39,287 nt of DNA, taken from NCBI GenBank assembly GCA_024695705.1, contig JAILHP010000052.1:1-39287 (forward strand), written 5' to 3'. Under the pieces are notes generated by a model that was given only the letters and a program-made list of their open reading frames with translations, made no database searches and was not told the origin of the DNA. The stretch is from Prevotella sp. GTDB taxonomy: Bacteria > Bacteroidota > Bacteroidia > Bacteroidales > Bacteroidaceae. Positions 8,525 through 17,193 of this stretch are shown in pieces. Numbering within the stretch: the stretch's first letter is position 1; each line of letters begins with the position of its first letter. Made by a program: the position numbers and the translations under genes.

Positions 8525-9677
8525 TTTCCTCCAGCACCTGCTGCTGGTGGCCGGGCATGATGATGTGATGGTTGCCGATGGGGTTGGTCAGGAAGTAGGA
8601 GGAGAGCAGGTGGGGGTTGTCTAACCGAATGACCTGCTGGGTGCGGCAGAGATTAGGCTTGGCCTCGTTGCGCACCAGTTGACCTTCGGCAATGAAGTGG
8701 CGCGAGAGGTCGCCCGACACCTTGAAGACGGTGACGGGACCAGTCTTCATGTAGCCGCGTATGGCAACGCCGATGCCCGACTCAAAGTGGGTGTCGAGCT
8801 CATAACGCTCTACCATGTTGAGCGGAATGGTGCAGTGGGCGAAGAGTATCTCGCCGCTCTCAGGATTCATGTTTGACGGGTTCGCCTGGAAGCCTGATAC
8901 ACCGAGCACAGCGCGGGTAATCATCATGGAGAGCATTGCTGGTACATCGCCCTCGCAGCCAGCCACATAGCCCTCGCTATTGAGCTGGGCCAGTGCCATA
9001 CAACCGGTATCGTGGACGGTGTTGAGCAGGTCGAAGCAGCGCAGGGTAAAGCCTTGCAGCCGGTAGCGCTCAATCAGCGTCATGAGTGCAACGTAGATGT
9101 AAGATTTGAGATTTAAGTTTTGAGATTTGAGGTTTGCTATTGTATCCAGCAGTTCCTGCATGGGAATATCGATGAGTTCAATGCCCAGCCGTTCCTTTAC
9201 TTTCTGGTAGTCTGCCTCGCTGGAGATGAGCCAGTCTGACGGCTTGCCGATGACGCCCAGCCGACAGCCGTTGAGCTGCTGACGGGCTTCGCTCACCTTT
9301 GCCAGCAACTGGATGCGTTGGCTGATGTATTCTGCACTCCCATGAATAATCTCACCCTCCAGGTGATGCTGGGACAGGTAGGAGAGTATCTCCATCGATG
9401 CGGCCAGAGAATTACTTTTTCCTGATGTGAGCAGGTAAAATGGTGAGTGGTGAGTGGTGAGTGGTGAGGGGTGAGCGTTGAGCAGCTTCTGGAAGATGCC
9501 CTCCGTTCCGCCGGTACATACATAGATGAGGGGAAGGGGAGAATGGGCATAGTCGCTGAAGTCGCTGCCCTTGAAGGTGTAGTCAATGCCCAGACTGCCC
9601 AGAAAATCCTGAGTGACAGCTTGGACGGCCTCTTTGTCGTGCAGTTCGGAGGTCAGGGTATAAATGTCTGGCTTCAT
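8505..9677 (-). CDS. L-fucose isomerase-like protein (sugar isomerase family)
   Basis: MKPDIYTLTSELHDKEAV...GCMALAQLNSEGYVAGCEGDVPAMLSMMITRAVLG...NPSNMNPESGEILFAHCTIPLNM. The track start at 9701 uses a TTG within repeat sequence; ATG at 9677 is preferred. Confidence 0.75.
   Translation of the reverse strand: MKPDIYTLTSELHDKEAVQAVTQDFLGSLGIDYTFKGSDFSDYAHSPLPLIYVCTGGTEGIFQKLLNAHPSPLTTHHSPFYLLTSGKSNSLAASMEILSYLSQHHLEGEIIHGSAEYISQRIQLLAKVSEARQQLNGCRLGVIGKPSDWLISSEADYQKVKERLGIELIDIPMQELLDTIANLKSQNLNLKSYIYVALMTLIERYRLQGFTLRCFDLLNTVHDTGCMALAQLNSEGYVAGCEGDVPAMLSMMITRAVLGVSGFQANPSNMNPESGEILFAHCTIPLNMVERYELDTHFESGIGVAIRGYMKTGPVTVFKVSGDLSRHFIAEGQLVRNEAKPNLCRTQQVIRLDNPHLLSSYFLTNPIGNHHIIMPGHQQQVLEEILNIKQ
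9101..9135. repeat. Intragenic 5 x heptad array (AAGATTT/GAGATTT)
   Basis: aagattt gagattt aagtttt gagattt gaggttt; encodes NLKSQNLNLKS. Confidence 0.92.
9442..9483. repeat. Intragenic 6 x heptad array (GGTGAGT)
   Basis: ggtgagt ggtgagt ggtgagt ggtgagg ggtgagc gttgagc; encodes NAHPSPLTTHHSP on the minus strand. Confidence 0.95.
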
Positions 9678-9688
9678 AGGATTCTTAG

Positions 9689-9937
9689 TTTTAATTTTCA
9701 ACTTTTATGTTTCACATCGAGCCTGCTTTCGCAGCCTTCAATTTTCAACTTTGATGTTTCACATCGAGCCTGCTTTCGCTCGGCATAACTGAAGCAAGCT
9801 TCATTTCTGCACTCGCTTAATCGCAGTCTTCAATTTTCAACTTTGATGTTTCACATCGAGCCTGCTTTCGCTCGGCATAACTGAAGCAAGCTTCATTTCT
9901 GCACTCGCTTAATCGCAGCCTTCAACTTTCAACTTGT
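9689..9937. repeat. 92-bp direct repeat: two full copies plus a deleted copy and a 3' partial copy
   Basis: Full copies start at 9736 and 9828, next partial at 9920; an upstream copy (9689-9735) lacks a 45-bp inner segment bounded by TCGC. Contains hairpins CGAGC-ctgctttc-GCTCG and TGAAGC-aa-GCTTCA. Confidence 0.95.
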
Positions 9938-11357
9938 TCTTGCCCTCAAAGCAGTGGGTGCAGACCTTACACTTCGGCAGTCCGATGCTTTCGATGAGGT
10001 TCTCGAGCTTGGCAAACTTCACGGAGGTCAGTCCGAGTCTGCGGCCAATCTCCTCCACCATACGCTGGTATTCGGGAGAGTCGGTGGTAGCGTATTTCCT
10101 GAGTACTTCAGGGTCGTCAGCATGTTCACCCTCCAGTTCGCGGATGATGCGGCGGGTGATGAGCTCGTAGTCGCTCTTTGAGGTGGTGAAGCCGATGAAG
10201 GGACAGCCATAGACGAGTGGGGGGCAGCTGATGCGTACGTGAACCTCCTTGGCGCCGTAGTCGAAGAAGGTTTTGACGTTGTCGCGCAGCTGAGTGCCCC
10301 TGACGATGCTGTCGTCGCAGAACACGATGCGCTGGTCTTTCAGAATGGCGGGGTTAGGCACCAGTTTCATGCGGGCTACCAGTTCGCGGCGCGTCTGACT
10401 GCCAGGCGTGAACGAACGGGGCCAGGTGGGCGTGTATTTCGTGACGGCACGTTTGTAGGGGATGTGGTGGCCCTCGCTATAACCGAGCGCCATACCGACA
10501 CCAGAGTCAGGTATGCCGCAGACAATGTCTGCCTCTACGTCATCCTCGCGACCCAGTTTCTCACCGTTCTTCTCGCGAACCTCTTCCACGTTGATGCCCT
10601 CATAGTCGCTGGACGGGAAACCGTAATACACCCAAAGGAACGAGCAGATCTGCTCTTCCTCGCGGGGCTCCTGCAGCACTTCGATGCCGTTGGTACGTAT
10701 GCGGACAATCTCGCCAGGTCCTACGTCGCGCAGCACCTGATAGTCCAGGTTGGGGAAGGCTGTCGTCTCACTGGATATGGCGTAGGCCGTATCGCCCGAC
10801 TCATCTTCCTTCTTGCCTATGACGATGGGGGTGCGTCCCAGGAAGTCGCGTGCGGCAATGAGTCCGTCCTCTGTCAGGATGAGCATGGAGCAGGAACCCT
10901 CAATTTTCCGATACACCAGGTTGATGCCGTCAACGAAGGTCTGTCCCATGTTGATGAGCAGGGCCACAAGCTCCGTCTGGTTAATCTGGTTGGCAGAAAG
11001 CTCGCTGAAGTGCATGCGCTGGGAAAGGAGTTCTTCGGCTATCTGCGGCAGGTTGTTGATTTTGGCAACGGTGACCACAGCATAGCGTCCAAGGTGAGAG
11101 TTGACGATGATGGGCTGCGGGTCGGTATCGCTGATGACGCCGATTCCCTGACGGCCTTTGAACTTGTCGAGTTCGTCTTCGAAACGTGAACGGAAGTAGT
11201 TACGCTCTAAACTATGAATGGAGCGGTTGAATCCCTTGTCCTCGTCGTACGTAACCATACCAGCCCTCTTGGTTCCCAAATGTGAGTTGTAGTCCGTTCC
11301 GTAAAACAAGTCGTTAATACACTCTTTTGTGGCAATAGTGCCGAAGAATCCACCCAT
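9909..11357 (-). CDS. Amidophosphoribosyltransferase-like protein (PurF family) lacking the usual Cys2 nucleophile
   Basis: Ntn-type N-terminus MGGFFGTIATKECINDLFYGTDYNSHLGTKRAGM; PRPP loop IVFCDDSIVRGTQL; PDSGVGMALGYSEG. Confidence 0.88.
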   Translation of the reverse strand: MGGFFGTIATKECINDLFYGTDYNSHLGTKRAGMVTYDEDKGFNRSIHSLERNYFRSRFEDELDKFKGRQGIGVISDTDPQPIIVNSHLGRYAVVTVAKINNLPQIAEELLSQRMHFSELSANQINQTELVALLINMGQTFVDGINLVYRKIEGSCSMLILTEDGLIAARDFLGRTPIVIGKKEDESGDTAYAISSETTAFPNLDYQVLRDVGPGEIVRIRTNGIEVLQEPREEEQICSFLWVYYGFPSSDYEGINVEEVREKNGEKLGREDDVEADIVCGIPDSGVGMALGYSEGHHIPYKRAVTKYTPTWPRSFTPGSQTRRELVARMKLVPNPAILKDQRIVFCDDSIVRGTQLRDNVKTFFDYGAKEVHVRISCPPLVYGCPFIGFTTSKSDYELITRRIIRELEGEHADDPEVLRKYATTDSPEYQRMVEEIGRRLGLTSVKFAKLENLIESIGLPKCKVCTHCFEGKNKLKVEGCD

Positions 11358-11490
11358 AGTTTCTGTTAATTTTTTAAAATTCGCTGCAAAGATAATAAAA
11401 GATTACGTATTTGGAACGAAAGAAACAACTTTTTTTTCGTGTTGCGTAAAAAAATTGATGCAAAATAAATGTTCTTTGGAAAGGATTTCT

Positions 11491-11498
11491 TATCTTTG
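11491..11498 (+). promoter_or_regulatory. -7 box TATCTTTG upstream of the carboxypeptidase-regulatory-like gene
   Basis: tatctttg 33 nt upstream of the ATG at 11525; a -33 box at the expected distance was not clear. Confidence 0.5.
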
Positions 11499-11524
11499 CA
11501 ACAGATAATTCACAATTCACGATT

Positions 11525-12754
11525 ATGGAAAAGGGTAGGAGAATAGTTGTAGCGCTGGTAGTTCTGCTATTATCATGCACCAGCGTATATGCACAGAGCA
11601 GTATGACGGTGCTCACCGGACGCGTCATGAGCCGTGCGGACGGCAAGGTGCTGCCTCATGTCAGCGTGTCGTCGCCCGATGGTGCCCAGCAGACCGTGAC
11701 CAACGATGATGGTGAGTTTATACTGAAGACGCCGGGTCGGCCGTCCTATATCGAACTGTCGCATCTGGGGTATCATACACGCCGTGTGACCATCGGCAAC
11801 CAGACGGAGAACCTGGAAATACGTCTGGTGCCCAGTGCCATCATGCTGGAAGAGGTGGTGGTGTCAATGAACGACCCGCTCGAAGTGGTGCTCTCGGCGA
11901 TGCAGAAGATACCCGTCAACTACTCCCGTGAGCCTTCGCTCATGCATTGCTTCTATCGCGAGACGGCGCAGAAGGGCAACCGCTTTATCGCTGTCAGCGA
12001 GGCAATTACCGATATGTATAAGACCTCCTATAAGTATGATGTGCGTGGCGATGCAGTACAGATTGTCAAAGGACGCCGCATCATGAGCACTCGAGCCAGC
12101 GACACGTTGGGCGTGAAGGTAATGGGCGGTCCTGTAATCCCTATCATGCTCGATGTGGTGAAAAACAGCGAGGTCATCCTTACCCGCGAAGAGCTGAAGC
12201 ACTATCAGCTGACGATGGAGATACCCGAGCGCATTGACTATCGTTCGCAGTATGTCATCAGCTTTGCTCCCCGTTACCAGCTCTCACATCCCTTGTTCTA
12301 CGGAAAGTTCTACATTGACCAGGAGACGCTGGCCTTTACCCGTGTGGAGCTGCAGCTCGACATGCGCAACCGCGATTTGGCCACCGCCTACATGCTGGTA
12401 CACAAGCCCTTGGGTCTGCGCTTCAGTCCCAGGGAACTCACGACCGTTATCAACTATCAGACGCAGGACAACGTGACACGTATCAGCTATGTGCGTAACG
12501 TCATGCGTTTCAAGTGTGACTGGAAGCGTCGGCTCTTTGCTTCCACCTATACCGTAACCACTGAAATGGTGGTGACGGCCCAGGCGCCTCCCTCTGAGGT
12601 GCATGCCATCAGGCGGCGCGACTCTTTCGGCCAGCGTGATAAGTTCTACGACAAGGTGACCTTCTTCGACGAGCCTGACTTTTGGGGCGATTACAATATC
12701 ATTGAGCCGACGGAGAGTCTGGAGCATGCCATTGACAAACTGAAGAAAAAGTAA
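11525..12754 (+). CDS. Carboxypeptidase-regulatory-like domain outer membrane-associated protein
   Basis: Signal peptide; VLTGRVMSRADGKVLPHVSVSSPDGAQQTVTNDDGEFILKTPG...IELSHLGYHTRRV. Confidence 0.82.
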   Translation: MEKGRRIVVALVVLLLSCTSVYAQSSMTVLTGRVMSRADGKVLPHVSVSSPDGAQQTVTNDDGEFILKTPGRPSYIELSHLGYHTRRVTIGNQTENLEIRLVPSAIMLEEVVVSMNDPLEVVLSAMQKIPVNYSREPSLMHCFYRETAQKGNRFIAVSEAITDMYKTSYKYDVRGDAVQIVKGRRIMSTRASDTLGVKVMGGPVIPIMLDVVKNSEVILTREELKHYQLTMEIPERIDYRSQYVISFAPRYQLSHPLFYGKFYIDQETLAFTRVELQLDMRNRDLATAYMLVHKPLGLRFSPRELTTVINYQTQDNVTRISYVRNVMRFKCDWKRRLFASTYTVTTEMVVTAQAPPSEVHAIRRRDSFGQRDKFYDKVTFFDEPDFWGDYNIIEPTESLEHAIDKLKKK

Positions 12755-12810
12755 AAAATCGGTTTTTATTTGGCTATTATTATAAAAAGATGTAACTTTG
12801 CAGCCTGCAA

Positions 12811-12922
12811 GCCCCCAAAGTGAGGGGGATGGGGGTCTGAACAGGCGCAAACTCCCATTAATTTATAGTTAAGGAAAGGTCTGATTCGCTTGTCCAGACC
12901 CCTAACCCCCTAACTTAGGGGG
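12811..12922. repeat. Paired-hairpin intercistronic element, copy A2
   Basis: gcccccaaagtgagggggatgggggtctgaacaggcgc ... gattcgcttgtccagacccctaaccccctaacttaggggg; its reverse complement aligns with A1. Confidence 0.92.
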
Positions 12923-12931
12923 TCAAGAAGT

Positions 12932-14743
12932 ATGAAACATCCATTACGTAGTGCGGTTTGTACCGAAGGACGCCGTATGGCCGGAGCACGTGCGCTCTGG
13001 GTGGCTACCGGTATGAAGCATGAGCAGTTCGGACGGCCTATCATCGCCGTCGTCAATTCCTTTACCCAGTTTGTTCCGGGTCATACCCATCTGCATGAGA
13101 TTGGCCAGATTGTCAAGGCCGAGATTGAAGCGATGGGCTGTTTTGCGGCCGAGTTCAATACCATCGCCATTGACGACGGTATTGCGATGGGGCATGACGG
13201 CATGCTCTATTCGCTGCCCTCGCGTGACATCATCGCCGACAGCGTGGAGTATATGGTCAACGCCCATAAGGCTGACGCTATGATTTGCATCTCCAACTGC
13301 GATAAGGTGACACCGGGCATGCTGATGGCTTCCATGCGTCTGAACATTCCTACCGTATTCTGCAGTGGAGGCCCTATGGAGGCCGGCCGTTGGCGCGGAG
13401 AGAATGCGGATCTCATTACGGCGATGGTGAAGGGTGCCGACCCCAGCGTTACTGACGAGGAGATAAAAGAGATAGAAAAGTGTGCCTGTCCCGGTTGCGG
13501 AAGCTGCTCGGGCATGTTCACCGCCAACTCCATGAACTCGCTGACTGAGGCCATTGGACTCTCGCTGCCCGGCAACGGTACCATACTGGCTACGCACGTC
13601 AACCGTGTGGAGCTGTTCAAGGCAGCCGCCCGTCAGGTGGTGAAGAATGCGCTGGCCTACTATGAGGACGGCGATTCATCGGTTCTCCCAAGAAGCATCG
13701 CCACCCGTAAGGCTTTCCTCAATGCGATGGCGCTTGACATTGCGATGGGGGGAAGCACCAATACCGTGCTTCATCTGCTGGCAGTAGCCCAGGAGGCTGG
13801 GGTTGATTTCACCATGAAGGATATCGACGAACTTTCACGTCGTGTGCCCTGTCTCTGCAAGCTGGCTCCCAACACGCAGAAATACTCCGTGCAGGAGTGT
13901 AACCGTGCAGGCGGCATCCTCGGCATCCTCAACGAACTGAACAAAGGCGGCCTCATTGACGGCTCTGCCCTCCGTGTTGACGGAATGACGCTCGATGAGG
14001 CGATGAAGCAGTATGATATTACTTGTCAAGCAAGTCAAACTAGTCGGACTGGTCAAACCAGTATTTATTACTCAGCCCCAGGAAACCGCTTCTCTACCAA
14101 GATGGGCTCGCAGTCGGAAGAGTGGGGTACACTCGACGCCGACCGCGCCAACGGCTGCATCCGCGACCTTGAGCATGCTTACACGAAGGACGGCGGACTG
14201 GCTGTGCTCTTCGGTAACATTGCCCAGGACGGCTGTGTGGTGAAGACTGCCGGCGTTGACGAGAGCCTGTGGCACTTCGAGGGACCTGCCGTGGTGTTCG
14301 ACTCCCAGGAAGATGCCTGCGAGGGCATCCTGGGCGGACGGGTGAAATCAGGCGACTGTGTGGTCATCACCCACGAAGGACCGAAGGGTGGTCCAGGTAT
14401 GCAGGAGATGCTATATCCTACCTCTTATATTAAGAGCATGCACCTGGGCAAGGAGTGTGCGCTGATTACCGACGGCCGTTTCTCGGGCGGCACCAGCGGA
14501 CTCAGTATCGGACATATCTCACCCGAAGCAGCCAACGGCGGTAATATTGGCAAGATCAAGGACGGTGACATCATCGTCATCGACATTCCTTCACGTTCAA
14601 TCAACGTGAAACTCTCTGACGAGGAACTGGCAGCGCGTCCGCAGCAGCCGCTTCGCCGCAAGCGTGAAGTGAGCAAGGCCCTGCGTGCCTATGCCCAGAG
14701 CGTCTCGTCAGCTGATAAGGGTGGAATTAGGTTGGTGGATTAG
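12932..14743 (+). CDS. ilvD: Dihydroxy-acid dehydratase
   Basis: [86 protein letters not shown]. Confidence 0.98.
   Translation: MKHPLRSAVCTEGRRMAGARALWVATGMKHEQFGRPIIAVVNSFTQFVPGHTHLHEIGQIVKAEIEAMGCFAAEFNTIAIDDGIAMGHDGMLYSLPSRDIIADSVEYMVNAHKADAMICISNCDKVTPGMLMASMRLNIPTVFCSGGPMEAGRWRGENADLITAMVKGADPSVTDEEIKEIEKCACPGCGSCSGMFTANSMNSLTEAIGLSLPGNGTILATHVNRVELFKAAARQVVKNALAYYEDGDSSVLPRSIATRKAFLNAMALDIAMGGSTNTVLHLLAVAQEAGVDFTMKDIDELSRRVPCLCKLAPNTQKYSVQECNRAGGILGILNELNKGGLIDGSALRVDGMTLDEAMKQYDITCQASQTSRTGQTSIYYSAPGNRFSTKMGSQSEEWGTLDADRANGCIRDLEHAYTKDGGLAVLFGNIAQDGCVVKTAGVDESLWHFEGPAVVFDSQEDACEGILGGRVKSGDCVVITHEGPKGGPGMQEMLYPTSYIKSMHLGKECALITDGRFSGGTSGLSIGHISPEAANGGNIGKIKDGDIIVIDIPSRSINVKLSDEELAARPQQPLRRKREVSKALRAYAQSVSSADKGGIRLVD
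14021..14065. repeat. In-frame 5 x 9-nt array (ACTAGTCAA-like) inside ilvD
   Basis: ACTTGTCAA GCAAGTCAA ACTAGTCGG ACTGGTCAA ACCAGTATT; encodes [15 protein letters not shown]. Confidence 0.93.
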
Positions 14744-14828
14744 GAAATAAGTCGTTTAGTCGTTTAGGAAAGATGCAAACTGGTGGTTTCAACCAAACGA
14801 CCAAACAACTAAGAATTAATAAATTGAA

Positions 14829-16532
14829 ATGAGAGACAGAATAACAGGAGCAAAGGCGCTGATGAGGGCGTTGCAGGCCGAGGGCGTGAAGACCATCTTC
14901 GGATACCCGGGCGGCAGCATCATGCCCGTCTATGACTCGCTTTTTGACTATACACGTGGTGAGAAGAAATGCTTTGACCACATCTTGGTTCGTCACGAAC
15001 AGGGTGCCACCCATGCTGCCGAGGGCTATGCCCGCGTCAGCGGCGAGGTAGGTGTGGCACTGGTCACCAGCGGCCCAGGAGTCACCAACACGCTGACGGG
15101 CATTGCCGACGCTATGCTCGACTCCACACCCATTGTGGTGATAGCCGGTCAGGTGGCCACTTCCTCGCTGGGTACTGACGCCTTCCAGGAGGTGGACCTC
15201 GTGGGTGTGGCACAGCCTATCTCCAAGTGGTCGTACCAGATTCGTCATGCTGCTGATGTGGCGTGGGCCGTAAGCCGTGCGTTCTACATCGCCCGCACCG
15301 GACGCCCAGGACCGGTGGTGCTCGACTTCCCCCGCAATGCGCAGGTTGAAGAGTTTGACTGGGAACCTTGCAAGGTCAGCTTCGTACGCTCCTACGTGCC
15401 TTATCCCAAACTCGACGAGGAGGCCGTGCGTCAGGCTGCTGACATCATCAACAACTCGCGTCGTCCCCTCGCACTGGTGGGGCAGGGTGTAGAACTGGGT
15501 AATGCCCAGGAGGAACTGAAGGCGTTTCTCGAGAAAGGCGATATTCCAGCCGGACGTACCATGCTGGGGCTCTCGGCGCTGTCGTCAGAACATCCGCTCA
15601 ACGTCGGCATGCTGGGCATGCACGGCAACTACGCCGTCAACCTCAAGGAGCAGCAGTGCGATGTGCTCATCGCTATCGGCATGCGCTTCTCCGATCGTGT
15701 GACGGGCAACCTGAAGACTTACGCCAAGCAGGCCAAGATTATCCACCTGGACATTGACCGCAGCGAGATTGACAAGAACGTCAAGACCGACGTTGCCGTC
15801 GTAGCCGATTGTAAGGAGTCGCTGCCCGCCATTACTGCTCTTCTCTACAAGAACCGCCACGATGCCTGGCGTGAGTCGTTCCGTGAGCTCGATGAGCAGG
15901 AACGCCAGCGTGTCATCGAACCCGCCATTCATCCCAAAGAGGGTCCGCTACGCATGGGCGAGGTGGTGAATGCCGTTGCCGAACAGGCTCAGCGTGGCAC
16001 TGTTCTGGTGACCGATGTAGGTCAGAATCAGCTGTTTGCCACCCGTTACTTCAAATTCCCTGAGAAGCGCAGCATCTGCACCAGTGGCGGACTCGGCACT
16101 ATGGGCTATGGTCTTCCAGCAGCCATCGGTGCTACCTTCGGCACCCGTCGCACCGTCTGCTGTTTCATGGGTGACGGCGGTTTCCAGATGAACCTGCAGG
16201 AGTTAGGTACTATCATGGAGCAGCAGGCTCCCGTGAAGATGATTCTGCTCAACAATAACTACTTAGGCAACGTGCGCCAGTGGCAGGATATGTTCTGGAT
16301 GCGCCGTAAATCGTTCACCAAGATGATGAACCCCTGCTACGAGCAGATAGCCCGCGGCTACGGCATCGCCTACGAGGCCGTTACCGACCGCAATCACCTG
16401 GCTCTTGCCGTCGAGCGTATGCTCCGCACCCCTGGCCCCTATCTTTTAGAGTGTGCCATCCTGGAGGAAGACAACGTGTTGCCTATGACGCCTCCGGGTA
16501 TGAACGTTGATGAAATGATGCTGGAAATATAA
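14829..16532 (+). CDS. ilvB: Acetolactate synthase large subunit
   Basis: ThDP enzyme: TIFGYPGGSIMPVYD, HEQGATHAAEGYARVSGEVGVALVTSGPGVTNTLTGIADA, MGDGGFQMNLQELGTI. Confidence 0.97.
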   Translation: MRDRITGAKALMRALQAEGVKTIFGYPGGSIMPVYDSLFDYTRGEKKCFDHILVRHEQGATHAAEGYARVSGEVGVALVTSGPGVTNTLTGIADAMLDSTPIVVIAGQVATSSLGTDAFQEVDLVGVAQPISKWSYQIRHAADVAWAVSRAFYIARTGRPGPVVLDFPRNAQVEEFDWEPCKVSFVRSYVPYPKLDEEAVRQAADIINNSRRPLALVGQGVELGNAQEELKAFLEKGDIPAGRTMLGLSALSSEHPLNVGMLGMHGNYAVNLKEQQCDVLIAIGMRFSDRVTGNLKTYAKQAKIIHLDIDRSEIDKNVKTDVAVVADCKESLPAITALLYKNRHDAWRESFRELDEQERQRVIEPAIHPKEGPLRMGEVVNAVAEQAQRGTVLVTDVGQNQLFATRYFKFPEKRSICTSGGLGTMGYGLPAAIGATFGTRRTVCCFMGDGGFQMNLQELGTIMEQQAPVKMILLNNNYLGNVRQWQDMFWMRRKSFTKMMNPCYEQIARGYGIAYEAVTDRNHLALAVERMLRTPGPYLLECAILEEDNVLPMTPPGMNVDEMMLEI

Positions 16533-16664
16533 GAGACCCACCCCCAACCCCTCCCTGAATGGAGGGGAGGGGATACCCAATAAACAGAACTTTAGAATGA
16601 AGAAAGAAATAGAAGAGAATCAAGTAATTACTCCCCTCCCTCGCAGGGAGGGGAAGGGGGAGAG
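16533..16664. repeat. GC-rich paired-hairpin element B spanning the ilvB/ilvH junction
   Basis: Arm 1 gagacccacccccaacccctccctgaatggaggggagggg; arm 2 (16631-16664) ctcccctccctcgcagggaggggaagggggagag; the ilvH start lies between the arms. Confidence 0.85.
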
Positions 16665-17193
16665 TCTTTTTACCCTCCTCGTCTATTCGGAAAACATTGC
16701 CGGTATCCTGAACCAGATAACCGCGGTGTTCACCCGCCGTCAGGTCAACATCGAGAGCTTGAACGTGTCGGCGTCAAGCATCCCGGGCGTACATAAATAC
16801 ACCATCACGGCGTGGAGCGATGAGGACCAGATACAGAAAATCACCAAGCAGATAGAGAAGAAAATCGATGTAGTGAAGGCCAACTACTTCACTGACGAAC
16901 AGCTCTTTATCCGCGAGACGGGACTCTACAAACTCTCCACCAAGCACGTGCTGGAGAATCCGGAGATTTCGCGTACCGTGCGCCGCTTCGGTGCCAGCAT
17001 CATCGAGGTAAACCCCACCTACACCATTGTCATGATGTATGGTGTTACCGAGCAGATTATCGAGCTTTTCCGTGCCCTCGACGCCTTCGGCTGCGTGTTG
17101 CAATATACCCGCAGCGGTCGCATCGCCGTCACTCGCGGCAAGCAGGAGCAGGTCAGCGAATTTTTGGAAGAACGTGAGAAGACACAAGTATGA
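16597..17193 (+). CDS. ilvH: Acetolactate synthase small (regulatory, ACT) subunit
   Basis: ACT domain FTLLVYSENIAGILNQITAVFTRRQVNIESLNVSASSIPGVHKYTI; follows ilvB. Confidence 0.93.
   Translation: MKKEIEENQVITPLPRREGKGESLFTLLVYSENIAGILNQITAVFTRRQVNIESLNVSASSIPGVHKYTITAWSDEDQIQKITKQIEKKIDVVKANYFTDEQLFIRETGLYKLSTKHVLENPEISRTVRRFGASIIEVNPTYTIVMMYGVTEQIIELFRALDAFGCVLQYTRSGRIAVTRGKQEQVSEFLEEREKTQV

Noticed and set aside
9736-9919. CRISPR or att-type repeats
   Set aside because: Contiguous 92-bp tandem copies with no spacers and no integrase or cas genes nearby.
10239-11189. 316-aa + strand ORF antisense to the PurF-like gene
   Set aside because: Opposite strand of a recognisable enzyme; no domain evidence.
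16533-16664. Sequencing or assembly artefact creating the GC-rich arms
   Set aside because: Both flanking ORFs remain intact and in frame through the arm, and similar paired-arm structures occur at other loci in the window.
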